A stretch of DNA of 64,000 nt from an uncultured Monoglobus sp. (GTDB lineage: Bacteria > Bacillota > Clostridia > Monoglobales > Monoglobaceae): the NCBI GenBank assembly GCA_947630135.1, contig CANRGH010000001.1, forward strand, positions 186,001 through 250,000. Direction: 5' to 3'. Shown piece after piece: positions 1 through 6,851 of the stretch (positions within the stretch are counted from its first letter, which is position 1; each line of letters opens with the position of its first letter). Made by a program: the position numbers and the translations under genes. The notes under the pieces were generated by a model that was not told the origin of the DNA, searched no databases, and saw only the letters and a list, made by a program, of their open reading frames with translations.

Positions 1-2
1 AG

Positions 3-278
3 GTCGTTGACAGTATACAGGAAAAGCTCGAGAGCGACCACATGCAGCGGCTCAAGTCGCAGACCTGCTCGGTCGAGGCGGGAGTTATGCTGCTTGAGAT
101 AACGAGCAACGCCGAGAGGATCTCCGACCACTGCTCCAATATCGGCGTGGCGATCCTTCAGAACAACTCAAGCGAGGATATCGACAGACACGAGTATCTG
201 CGCCGCGTCCATGCCGAGATGCCCGGAAAATACCGCGACGATTACGAGAATTACAAGAAAAAATACGCGCTTGAATAA
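3..278 (+). CDS. Na/Pi cotransporter family protein, C-terminal PhoU-like part (5' truncated)
   Basis: The frame is open from the left edge and ends at TAA, so only the last 91 residues are present. The fragment is helical and charged, with the stretch EITSNAERISDHCSNIGVA, which is typical of the PhoU-like helical domain at the C-terminus of Clostridia Na/Pi cotransporter II proteins. In that family the N-terminal membrane domain moves phosphate with sodium and the cytoplasmic PhoU-like tail is thought to be regulatory. A free-standing PhoU protein is the alternative, because the membrane part lies outside the window. A terminator follows directly. Confidence 0.72.
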   Translation, partial: VVDSIQEKLESDHMQRLKSQTCSVEAGVMLLEITSNAERISDHCSNIGVAILQNNSSEDIDRHEYLRRVHAEMPGKYRDDYENYKKKYALE

Positions 279-285
279 AGCGTCA

Positions 286-321
286 TGCGTCGGAACGGCC
301 ACGTCGTCCGACGTATTTTTT
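286..321 (+). terminator. Intrinsic terminator after the Na/Pi cotransporter gene
   Basis: A 7-bp stem (CGTCGGA/TCCGACG) with a 12-nt loop is followed by a run of T ending near 321. It separates the truncated gene from the ABC transporter promoter. Confidence 0.75.
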
Positions 322-341
322 GTAGAATTTGGCAGTTTCGC

Positions 342-370
342 TTGACAAGCCGAAGGTTAAATGTTAAAAT
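342..370 (+). promoter_or_regulatory. Sigma-A-type promoter of the ABC transporter operon
   Basis: TTGACA at 342-347 and TAAAAT at 365-370 are separated by 17 bp. The implied leader is only about 45 nt, too short for the T-box leader often found in front of TrpX-type transporters. Confidence 0.8.
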
Positions 371-421
371 AAATTTTAGGCAAAATTAAATAAAAATTTT
401 TCCAAAAGGAGCTTATGTTTT

Positions 422-1456
422 ATGAAGAAAATGAAGAAATTACTGGCAATTATGGCCGCTTCCACTCTCGCCGTTACGTCTCTGGCCGGCTGCGGCGGCA
501 CAACCGGTGGGGGTGCCGCAAGCGGCACATCGGGCGGCAGCGCCGAGTCTAAGGCCGACACCGCCGAGAGCTACAGCGTCGGTCTCATTCAGCTGGTTCA
601 GCACGAGGCGCTCGATAAGGCGACCGAAGGATTTATGGACACTCTCGAGGAAAAGCTGGGCGACAAGGTTAAATTTGACCTTCAGAACGCCGCGGGCGAC
701 AGCGCCACCTGCGCAACGATCGCCAATCAGCAGGTTTCCTCAAACGTTGACCTGATCTTCGCCAACGCGACACCCGCACTTCAGGCTGCGGCGGCGGCCA
801 CCGACTCGATCCCGATCGTGGGCACCTCGATCACGGACTACGCCACGGCTCTCGATATCGACGACTGGACGGGCACGACCGGCAGAAACATCACCGGCAC
901 AGCCGACTTAGCGCCTCTTGAGGAGCAGGCGGCAATGTTCAAAGAGCTGCTTCCCGACGCGAAAAATATCGGTCTGCTCTACTGCTCAAACGAGGCCAAC
1001 TCGAAGTATCAGATCGACATTGTCGCGGCTGAACTTGAGAAGCTGGGCTACACCACGACCGAGTATCCCTTCGCGGACTCCAACGACATCGCGGCAGTGA
1101 CCACGACGGCCTGCGGCAGCGCGGACGCTCTCTATATCCCCACCGACAACACGGTTGCGGCAAACGGCGAGATCGTTGCCAATATCGCGGTTCCCGCCAA
1201 CATTCCGGTCATCGCCGGCGAGGAAGGCATTTGCAGAGCCTGCGGCATCGCGACGCTCTCTATCTCGTACTACAGCCTCGGTCAAGCGGCGGGCGAGATG
1301 GCTTATGACATTCTCGTAAACGGCAAAGATCCCGCCGAAATGGAGATCCAGTACGCTGAGGACCTCACAAAGATGTACGCTCCCGAGCGCGCGGAAGCGC
1401 TGGGAATCACGATTCCCGACGATTACGAGGCTCTGGCAGAGGAAGCCGCCGAGTAA
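422..1456 (+). CDS. ABC transporter substrate-binding lipoprotein (TrpX-like)
   Basis: 344 residues. The N-terminus has a lysine-rich start, a hydrophobic stretch and a lipobox ending LAGC, with Cys24 as the predicted lipidation site. A low-complexity Gly/Ser/Ala linker follows. The mature part (about 50-335) matches the ABC_sub_bind family (TrpX type), which binds aromatic amino acids or related small molecules outside the cell. An AAGGAG ribosome site lies 10 nt before the ATG; an in-frame ATG three codons later is also possible. It is the first gene of a three-gene importer, with permease and ATPase downstream. The ligand cannot be read from the sequence. Confidence 0.88.
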   Translation: MKKMKKLLAIMAASTLAVTSLAGCGGTTGGGAASGTSGGSAESKADTAESYSVGLIQLVQHEALDKATEGFMDTLEEKLGDKVKFDLQNAAGDSATCATIANQQVSSNVDLIFANATPALQAAAAATDSIPIVGTSITDYATALDIDDWTGTTGRNITGTADLAPLEEQAAMFKELLPDAKNIGLLYCSNEANSKYQIDIVAAELEKLGYTTTEYPFADSNDIAAVTTTACGSADALYIPTDNTVAANGEIVANIAVPANIPVIAGEEGICRACGIATLSISYYSLGQAAGEMAYDILVNGKDPAEMEIQYAEDLTKMYAPERAEALGITIPDDYEALAEEAAE

Positions 1457-1477
1457 TTCAAACCAAAATGAACACGG

Positions 1478-1511
1478 ATTTGCAATGGGGCTGAACCGTC
1501 TCATTGCAAAT
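1478..1511 (+). other. Intercistronic stem-loop behind the binding-protein gene
   Basis: ATTTGCAATG (1478-1487) and CATTGCAAAT (1502-1511) form a perfect 10-bp stem, followed by a short T-rich stretch. Such hairpins often protect binding-protein mRNA or partly terminate transcription, giving more binding protein than permease. That role is inferred from position. Confidence 0.55.
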
Positions 1512-1545
1512 TTCTTTGCTGAACACAAACGGAAGGATGATATAA

Positions 1546-2451
1546 ATGCTAAGTATTTTTGCCCCCATGCCGGGCGCGATAGCGCAGGGAATAATCTGGG
1601 GCATAATGGCCATGGGCGTTTACATAACGTTCAGAATACTGGATGTCGCCGACCTTACGGTTGACGGGACCATGGCCACGGGCGGCGCGACTCTGGTGGT
1701 CTGCGTGACCGGAGGAATGAACGTGTGGCCCGCGTTGCTTATCGCCTTTATCGCGGGCTGTCTGGCGGGTCTGATCACCGGAATTTTTCACACCAAATTC
1801 GGAATTCCCGCCATACTCGCCGGTATTCTGACACAGTTTGTCCTCTACTCGGTAAACCTGCGCATCATGTCGCAGAAGGCCAATCTTCCGCTCTCGGTCG
1901 AAAAGTATGACCTTATGATCTCGCTGCGCAACATTCCCGGCGCGATACTCACGGGAGCGATATTCGTTATCGTTATCATCGCGGTCATGTACTGGTTCTT
2001 CGGCACCGAGCTCGGCCACTCGCTGCGCGCCACAGGCTGCAACGGGAACATGGCAAGGGCCAACGGAATAAACACCGAGACAAACAAGATAATCGGCCTT
2101 GTGCTGTCAAACGGTCTGGTCGCTCTCTCGGGCGCGCTGCTGGCGCAATACCAGGGCTTCGCGGACATCAACATGGGCCGCGGTGCGATCGTTATCGGAC
2201 TTGCGGCGGTCATCATAGGCGAGGTGCTGCTAAGCCGGATATTCAAGAATTTCGCGCTGAAGCTGCTTGCGGCGGTGATCGGCGGCATAATATATTATAT
2301 GGTGATCACCCTTATTCTTCAGGCGGGTCTTAACGCCAACGACCTAAAGATGCTGTCAGCTCTGGTTGTCGCGGTATTCCTCGGAGTGCCGTACTGGAAG
2401 CGCAAAATAGCCGAGAGAAAAACAGATAAGGAGGCGGCGCGGGATGCTTAA
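1546..2451 (+). CDS. ABC transporter permease (BPD_transp_2 / TrpY-like)
   Basis: 301 residues, strongly hydrophobic, with about eight membrane helices and the pattern of branched-chain-type (BPD_transp_2) permeases. It forms the membrane channel for the lipoprotein upstream. A GGAAGGA ribosome site precedes the ATG. The charged tail ends at 2451 and overlaps the ATPase gene by 8 bp, so the two are probably translationally coupled. Confidence 0.88.
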   Translation: MLSIFAPMPGAIAQGIIWGIMAMGVYITFRILDVADLTVDGTMATGGATLVVCVTGGMNVWPALLIAFIAGCLAGLITGIFHTKFGIPAILAGILTQFVLYSVNLRIMSQKANLPLSVEKYDLMISLRNIPGAILTGAIFVIVIIAVMYWFFGTELGHSLRATGCNGNMARANGINTETNKIIGLVLSNGLVALSGALLAQYQGFADINMGRGAIVIGLAAVIIGEVLLSRIFKNFALKLLAAVIGGIIYYMVITLILQAGLNANDLKMLSALVVAVFLGVPYWKRKIAERKTDKEAARDA

Positions 2452-3238
2452 ACTGACAAACATTCACAAGACGTTCAACAAGGGCACCGTCAATGAGAAG
2501 CAGGCGCTGCGCGGCGTTGATCTGACCCTGAACGAAGGCGACTTTATTACGATTATCGGCGGCAACGGCGCCGGAAAATCCACGCTGCTCAACAGCATTT
2601 GCGGCGTGTTCCGCGTGGACCGCGGCAGCATCGTGATCGACGGGATCGACGTGACGCGCCTTCCCGAGCACAAGCGCGCCAAGTATCTCGGCCGCGTGTT
2701 TCAGGATCCGATGATGGGCACCGCGGCGGACATGTGGATCGAGGAAAACCTGTCAATCGCCTACCGAAGGGGAAAATCCCACGGCCTTAAATGGGCGATA
2801 ACCAACAAGGAGCGCAAGATGTACAAAGAGATGCTGTCGCACCTCGGTCTCGGCCTTGAGGACAGGCTGTCCACCAAGGTCGGGCTGCTGTCGGGCGGCC
2901 AGCGTCAGGCGCTGACTCTTCTGATGGCGGTAATGCGGAAGCCGAAGCTGCTGCTTCTCGACGAGCACACGGCGGCGCTCGACCCTAAGACCGCGGCGAC
3001 CGTGCTGGAGCTTTCGGACAAGTTTATCCGCGAGGAAGGCCTGACCGCGATGATGATCACGCACAACATGAAGGACGCGATAACCCACGGAAACAAGCTG
3101 ATCATGATGCACGAGGGCAGAATAATATACAGCGCCGAGGGCAACGAGAAAAAGTCACTCACAGTCGACGACCTGCTCAAAAAGTTCGCCGACATCAGCG
3201 GTGAGGAATTCGCCAACGACCGCGCGCTATTAAACTAA
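2444..3238 (+). CDS. ABC transporter ATP-binding protein (TrpZ-like)
   Basis: 264 residues, a complete nucleotide-binding domain: Walker A GGNGAGKST at about 39-47, signature LSGGQRQ near 149, and Walker B LLLLDEHTAALD near 170-180. The His in DEHTAALD, in place of the usual Pro, is characteristic of this ATPase subfamily. It powers the importer formed with the two upstream genes. An AGGAGG ribosome site lies inside the end of the permease gene. A hairpin terminator follows, so the operon is these three genes. Confidence 0.9.
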   Translation: MLKLTNIHKTFNKGTVNEKQALRGVDLTLNEGDFITIIGGNGAGKSTLLNSICGVFRVDRGSIVIDGIDVTRLPEHKRAKYLGRVFQDPMMGTAADMWIEENLSIAYRRGKSHGLKWAITNKERKMYKEMLSHLGLGLEDRLSTKVGLLSGGQRQALTLLMAVMRKPKLLLLDEHTAALDPKTAATVLELSDKFIREEGLTAMMITHNMKDAITHGNKLIMMHEGRIIYSAEGNEKKSLTVDDLLKKFADISGEEFANDRALLN

Positions 3239-3245
3239 ACAACCC

Positions 3246-3285
3246 CGCTGGAATATGCAATGGCATATTCCAGCGATATTTATTT
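3246..3285 (+). terminator. Terminator of the ABC transporter operon
   Basis: A perfect 13-bp stem (3246-3258 with 3263-3275, loop AATG) is followed by an A/T-rich tail with T runs. The U-tract is imperfect, but the stem is long. Confidence 0.7.
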
Positions 3286-3305
3286 TGAAATATAATATTT
3301 ATTTC

Positions 3306-3334
3306 TTGACATACGTAATATTACGTGTTACAAT
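3306..3334 (+). promoter_or_regulatory. hicAB promoter with a palindromic operator in the spacer
   Basis: TTGACA (3306-3311) and TACAAT (3329-3334) are 17 bp apart. The spacer contains a perfect 14-bp palindrome, ACGTAATATTACGT, at 3313-3326. A palindrome between -35 and -10 is a natural operator; the ribbon-helix-helix tail of HicB downstream is the obvious candidate repressor. Autoregulation is inferred. Confidence 0.75.
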
Positions 3335-3351
3335 AAATTTGGGGTGGGAAT

Positions 3352-3531
3352 ATGACCAAACGTGAACTTGAACGTATTTTAAAAAAGGCTGGTTGGCAAA
3401 TTATCAGCGGCGCTAACCACGACATGGCGGTAAAACTCGGAACAAGCACAAAAATTCCGATTCCGAGACATAAAGGTGATATTCCCGTCGGAACGGCCAA
3501 TAATATTTTAAAGGACGCAGGTTTAAAATAA
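3352..3531 (+). CDS. hicA: HicA-like mRNA interferase toxin
   Basis: 59 residues, with ATG at 3352 behind a GGGGTGGG ribosome site and TAA at 3529-3531. The sequence begins MTKRELERILKKAGW and continues with ISGANHDMAV and IPIPRHKGDIPVGT, the layout of HicA (double-stranded-RNA-binding fold, one catalytic His, here in GANHD). HicA toxins cleave mRNA on stressed ribosomes and are neutralised by HicB. The gene is preceded by its own promoter and followed 15 bp later by a HicB gene, so the pair is complete. Confidence 0.9.
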   Translation: MTKRELERILKKAGWQIISGANHDMAVKLGTSTKIPIPRHKGDIPVGTANNILKDAGLK

Positions 3532-3546
3532 TTTTGAGGTGATTTT

Positions 3547-3933
3547 ATGAAATACGTATATCCTGTTATATTCACTCAAGAGGATAACAAATATTTGGTT
3601 TCGGTGCCCGACCTGTCGGGCTGCCACACATTCGGCGACGATTTGTCGGACGCGATCGAAATGGCACGTGACGCAATGGCAATGTGGCTCTGTATAGCTG
3701 AGGACAACAAAGAAAAGATCCCGACGCCTTCGATCAATCTGAAGTCGGACAGCGGAATAGTCAGCCTTATAGACATAGACACGGAAGCTTACAGAAAAAA
3801 GACAGACAGCCGCGCCGTGAAAAAGACGCTGTCTCTGCCAAGCTGGCTTAACACAAGGGCGGAGCTTGAAGGCATCAATTTTTCCGCGGTTTTGCAGGAA
3901 GCGCTAAAAGATAGACTCTCGCACCGCGCTTGA
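3547..3933 (+). CDS. hicB: HicB-like antitoxin
   Basis: 128 residues. The N-terminal half (YPVIF..., VSVPDLSGCHTFGD, AIEMARDAMAMWL) is the partially degraded RNase H fold of HicB that covers the toxin. The C-terminal part, from about residue 85 (KKTLSLPSWLNTRAE onward), is a ribbon-helix-helix DNA-binding segment. A TGAGGTGA ribosome site precedes the ATG. It lies 15 bp behind hicA and is followed by a strong terminator. The C-terminal segment is the likely ligand of the palindrome in the hicAB promoter. Confidence 0.93.
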   Translation: MKYVYPVIFTQEDNKYLVSVPDLSGCHTFGDDLSDAIEMARDAMAMWLCIAEDNKEKIPTPSINLKSDSGIVSLIDIDTEAYRKKTDSRAVKKTLSLPSWLNTRAELEGINFSAVLQEALKDRLSHRA

Positions 3934-3953
3934 AAACAACAAAATTTGATTTA

Positions 3954-3990
3954 AACAGAGGTACGGCCGTACCTCTGTTTTGTTATATTT
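3954..3990 (+). terminator. hicAB terminator
   Basis: A 26-nt perfect palindrome (3954-3979; 11-bp stem with a GGCC loop) is followed by TTGTTATATTTTT. Confidence 0.85.
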
Positions 3991-4002
3991 TTCAATTCCG
4001 CA

Positions 4003-4031
4003 TTGACCTTTTTGGAATATTATGATATACT
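4003..4031 (+). promoter_or_regulatory. Promoter of the structured RNA
   Basis: TTGACC (4003-4008) and TATACT (4026-4031) have a 17-bp spacer, placing the start site near 4038, exactly where the long hairpin begins. Confidence 0.75.
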
Positions 4032-4036
4032 GATTG

Positions 4037-4241
4037 TGCCACATATCTGAATATATAACAATGAAAGCTGTTTTTTTCATGCATAGTTTTATTTACGCTG
4101 TAATAAGCTAAAAATGTCGGCTTTGACAAGCGTAAATAAAACAGTATGTGTGTTATTGTTGTATTTGTTTCGGATGTGTGGCAGCATTGAAGTCTTAGCC
4201 GCGTTTTTATGTGCAGCTCAGACTCGGGCTGCACATTTTTT
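4037..4241 (+). ncRNA. Candidate non-coding RNA: long rod-like hairpin plus terminator (6S-like architecture)
   Basis: No convincing gene lies here, but the transcript predicted from the promoter at 4003-4031 folds into one long rod. Positions 4037-4051 pair with 4169-4183 (15 bp including G-U), 4053-4062 with 4155-4164, and 4078-4098 with 4130-4152, leaving an asymmetric internal loop at 4063-4077 and a small apical stem. A short tail leads to a terminator at 4209-4241. Length (about 200 nt), pairing of the ends at the start site and the internal bubble recall 6S RNA, which sequesters sigma-A RNA polymerase. I do not recognise conserved 6S positions. A leader or riboswitch controlling the gene at 4331 is the main alternative. 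Confidence 0.5.
4209..4241 (+). terminator. Terminator of the structured RNA
   Basis: ATGTGCAGC (4209-4217) pairs with GCTGCACAT (4228-4236) and is followed by six T (4236-4241), a textbook intrinsic terminator about 90 nt before the next gene. Confidence 0.85.
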
Positions 4242-4330
4242 ATTTGAAATTTTTGTCGGAAAGGCGGGGAGAGAACATGACGCTCGGATAAAAGTGTCGG
4301 CCGTATTATAAAATATCGGAGGGTTATAAA

Positions 4331-5023
4331 ATGAAACCAATAATAAAAGAAAGATTAAAAGGCGCGGTCTCCGGCCTCATTATCGGAGCCTTGGTCGTAA
4401 GCGGCGGAGTGTTCGCGAAGCAGAAAATTGAAACGATCGAAGTAGAGTACAACAATATCAAAGTTTACAAGGACAATGTTTTATGTGAATTAAAAGACGC
4501 GAACGGCAGCACAATCGAGCCGTTTATCTACAACGGAACGACATATATGCCCGTAAGAGGCACGGCAAATCTCGCCGATATGCAGGTAACATGGGACGGA
4601 GCGACCCAAAGCGTGTATTTATGGGACGAAATGGTTCCGGGCGGAACCCCGTTTTTGGAAGCCTGCCCGCCGTATGATGAAAGTAATTGCTACACATATT
4701 TAGCAAGCGAAGGTCAAAGCTTTGAGATGTCGGGAGAAAAATACAGTAACGGTTTCGCATTCAGGGACTTTTGGGGTGGCAAAAATGGAAATGCATTATT
4801 TAATCTTAACGGCAAATATTCAACCATAGAATGTACAATAGGTCATGCCGTTGGTCAAAATAGTAAATCTGTATCATTTATCGTTGACGGAAGGACGGTA
4901 AAAGAGGTAGAGCTCGAAGATGAAGCTTTGCCCAAAACAGTTTCTATCCCTATAAATTACGGCTTGCAGTTGAAAATCGTGGGTGACGGAGGAATCGGCA
5001 TCGGCAACATGATGGTGCAATAA
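4331..5023 (+). CDS. Exported protein with copper-amine-oxidase-like stalk and NPCBM-like domain
   Basis: 230 residues. A signal-peptide-like N-terminus (basic start, hydrophobic core to about residue 30) is followed by a segment resembling the 'copper amine oxidase N-terminal' stalk repeat (IEPFIYNGTTYMPVRGTA, about 62-98). Residues 120-230 resemble an NPCBM-type carbohydrate-binding domain (SFEMSGEKYSNGF..., VSFIVDGRTVKEV). Such proteins are extracellular in Firmicutes and usually of unproven function. A GGAGGG ribosome site lies 7 nt before ATG. No clear promoter is seen between the terminator at 4241 and the start, so readthrough from the RNA promoter is possible. Base composition is AT-rich for this window. 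Confidence 0.7.
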   Translation: MKPIIKERLKGAVSGLIIGALVVSGGVFAKQKIETIEVEYNNIKVYKDNVLCELKDANGSTIEPFIYNGTTYMPVRGTANLADMQVTWDGATQSVYLWDEMVPGGTPFLEACPPYDESNCYTYLASEGQSFEMSGEKYSNGFAFRDFWGGKNGNALFNLNGKYSTIECTIGHAVGQNSKSVSFIVDGRTVKEVELEDEALPKTVSIPINYGLQLKIVGDGGIGIGNMMVQ

Positions 5024-5067
5024 GCAAAAGCATATTATCAAAGATAAAGATATGGAGAGAATAAATT

Positions 5068-5397
5068 ATGAAAAAGAAAATTTTAGCAATACTATTAGCA
5101 TTAGTGACAGTGCTGATACTGGCATCATGCGAACAAAAAAACAGTCTTGTCGGAGTATGGGATGTTGTTGATAGTACATCATCCACTTATGATGATTGGG
5201 AATTAGAATTATATGAAGACGGGACTGCTATATATGAATACGGCACAGGCCGATATGTTTCGACAGATAATACTTTGACCCTGCTCAATATGGGTGTAAT
5301 GGGAACAAAAGATGAATTTAGTTATGAACTTAAGGGTGATTATTTAACTCTAATCGATGAAGATGGAGATTTTATAAAACTTGAACGGGTTGAATAA
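5068..5397 (+). CDS. Small lipoprotein, lipocalin-like beta-barrel domain
   Basis: 109 residues. The start MKKKILAILLALVTVLI and the lipobox ending ILASC make it a lipoprotein (Cys21). The mature part has the pattern LVGVWDVVDS, ELELYEDGTAIYEYGTG, YELKGDYLTLID, typical of small lipocalin-like or DUF5640-like secreted Clostridia proteins that use an ITGxW-like strand start. A GGAGAG ribosome site precedes it. The coding sequence is markedly AT-rich, unlike the genes at either end of the window, which suggests transfer. Function is unknown. Confidence 0.65.
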   Translation: MKKKILAILLALVTVLILASCEQKNSLVGVWDVVDSTSSTYDDWELELYEDGTAIYEYGTGRYVSTDNTLTLLNMGVMGTKDEFSYELKGDYLTLIDEDGDFIKLERVE

Positions 5398-5449
5398 TAT
5401 TCAATAAAGTTATAACTGAAACAAGGTATGTCTGTTCAGCAACCTGCAA

Positions 5450-5995
5450 GGTGAGTAGGGGACGGCGCCCTCGACGTCCCGCGGCAGCATGTGGGCATGC
5501 CGCCCTACACCACAAAATGGTTACGCCACCTTTTCTGCCTCTCCCTTGGGGGAGCTGTCAACATAGGGAATAGGAAATAGGCTCTAGAGACTAGGAATAT
5601 CTCATAGAGATTTTCAATTCTAGTTCCTAGTCTCTATTCTTTAGTCCCTAAGTTCCCCTCTCCGTCTTTCCGCCTACGGCGGAAATCCACCTCCCCCCTA
5701 GGGGGAGGCAAAATAAGACCTACCCGCTATGGTGAGCATCTTACAAAAGGCTCCCTTTCATTTATGAGGGGATAATCAGCAAGCTTGCTTGCGGGTTATC
5801 CCCGGGGGAGGCAGTGAAAGAGGCTCCCCTTGGGGGGAGCTGTCTGCGGAGCAGACTGAGAGGGAGTTATTTCCCTACGTCGGTTCGCCTCCCTCTCCGT
5901 CGCCTTCGGCGCCACCTCTCCCTCCTAAAGGCGGGCGAGGCAAATGCCGATCATTTTGTTTCACCTACGCTTTGGTTTGGTCATATTATACCTCG
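5450..5995. repeat. Cluster of palindromic intergenic repeats
   Basis: This gap between the lipoprotein and the SOD-like gene is packed with inverted repeats: GGGACG/CGTCCC (5458-5463, 5475-5480), a CATG-TGGG-CATG hairpin (5483-5509), AGAGACTAGGAA with its exact complement (5586-5597, 5624-5635), TTTCCGCC/GGCGGAAA near 5665-5690, CCTCCCCC/GGGGGAGG near 5692-5708, and GTCTGC/GCAGAC near 5842-5856. Similar GGGGAG...CTGTCTGCGGAGCAGAC blocks are common dispersed intergenic elements in Clostridia. The 5483-5509 hairpin has a relative at 8562-8588. An open frame (5789-6007) runs through it, but it is repeat-derived. Confidence 0.7.
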
Positions 5996-6007
5996 GGAGG
6001 TAATAAT

Positions 6008-6460
6008 ATGACTAAAAATAACACATGCTCCGCCGCGCGGGCGGAGGTAAAAGGGATCGGTGACTGCCCGGACATTCACGGGACCGTGACATTCAGGCAG
6101 ATGACAAACGGCGTGCTGATTACAGCCAAAATATGCGGCCTGCCGACTGATGACGGCTGCGGCATATTCGCGTTTCATATCCACGGCGGAACAAGCTGCT
6201 CGGGAGACGCGGACGATCCGTTTGCCGACGCGGGTGCGCATTACAACCCGGACGAAAGCCCGCATCCGTGCCACGCCGGCGACCTGCCGCCGCTTTTCGG
6301 GAACCGCGGATACGCGTACATGTCGGTGCTTACCGACCGCTTCACGGTAAAAGAGATTATCGGCAAAACGGTCATTATTCACAGCAAGCCGGACGATTTT
6401 AAGACCCAACCGTCCGGGGACTCCGGAACAAAAATCGCCTGCGGCAAGATCCGCCGCTAA
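6008..6460 (+). CDS. Cu/Zn superoxide dismutase family protein
   Basis: 150 residues, counting from ATG 6008, which sits 7 nt behind a GGGAGG ribosome site; the frame is open further upstream, but that part is repeat sequence. All metal ligands of Cu/Zn SOD are present: His57 and His59 (FHIHGG), bridging His78 (GAHYN), His86, His89 and Asp92 (HPCHAGD), and His125 (VIIH). The disulphide pair is Cys64 and Cys145. The active-site Arg near the C-terminus (RLACG in classical enzymes) is Lys142 here (TKIACG). There is no signal peptide, which is unusual because most bacterial members are exported. Superoxide dismutation is the default reading; reduced activity is possible. Confidence 0.85.
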   Translation: MTKNNTCSAARAEVKGIGDCPDIHGTVTFRQMTNGVLITAKICGLPTDDGCGIFAFHIHGGTSCSGDADDPFADAGAHYNPDESPHPCHAGDLPPLFGNRGYAYMSVLTDRFTVKEIIGKTVIIHSKPDDFKTQPSGDSGTKIACGKIRR

Positions 6461-6498
6461 CATAAAAAAGAAATCCTCGCGGATTTCTTTTTTATGTT
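6459..6498. terminator. Bidirectional terminator between the SOD-like gene and hepT
   Basis: AACATAAAAAAGAAATCC, a TCGC loop and the exact complement form an 18-bp stem with A and T runs on both arms. It can stop transcription from either side; both flanking genes converge on it. Confidence 0.85.
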
Positions 6499-6851
6499 CA
6501 TTCTGTGCCGTTCTCAATGGCTTCATTGCAAAATTCAAGCAGCTGCGGTATATCATTGATAGCTGTTTCCCAAATAATATGTTCGTCCATTTCCGCATAT
6601 GCGTGAGCCATCCAGTTTCGCATACCGCGTATCATTTTCCAAGGAATTTTCTTTTGCGTTTCCTCGCGAAATTTATCGGAAAGGCCGTTTGCAAGCTCCC
6701 CGATTTGCAGTATGCACATTGAAATGGCGCTGAAATACGCCCGATCACCGACAAACGTATCATAGTCTTTGCCAAATCTCTCAATAAATTCCGCAATATC
6801 ATCGCAATATGTGCGAATATGAAGCAGTCTCTGAAAATCACTCTTATTCAT
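6498..6851 (-). CDS. hepT: HepT-like ribonuclease toxin (DUF86)
   Basis: 117 residues, all-helical, with the diagnostic Rx4HxY motif of HepT (RNWMAHAY, Arg78, His83, Tyr85). HepT proteins are HEPN-type RNases that cleave RNA. In characterised pairs the partner MntA silences HepT by adding AMP to the tyrosine next to this motif. The start overlaps the end of mntA by 8 bp, so the two are coupled. The stop sits at the edge of the bidirectional terminator. Confidence 0.9.
   Translation of the reverse strand: MNKSDFQRLLHIRTYCDDIAEFIERFGKDYDTFVGDRAYFSAISMCILQIGELANGLSDKFREETQKKIPWKMIRGMRNWMAHAYAEMDEHIIWETAINDIPQLLEFCNEAIENGTE

Noticed and set aside
279-421. T-box leader for the TrpX-type transporter
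   Set aside because: The leader from the predicted start site is only about 45 nt, and no T-box core sequence is seen.
4114-4311. Open frame of 65 codons in the gap before the exported protein
   Set aside because: It runs through the long hairpin and the terminator, has no ribosome site and a composition unlike protein.
5789-6007. N-terminal extension of the SOD-like protein
   Set aside because: The extra 73 codons are the palindromic repeat (Pro/Ser/Arg-rich), whereas ATG 6008 has a good ribosome site and fits the family length.
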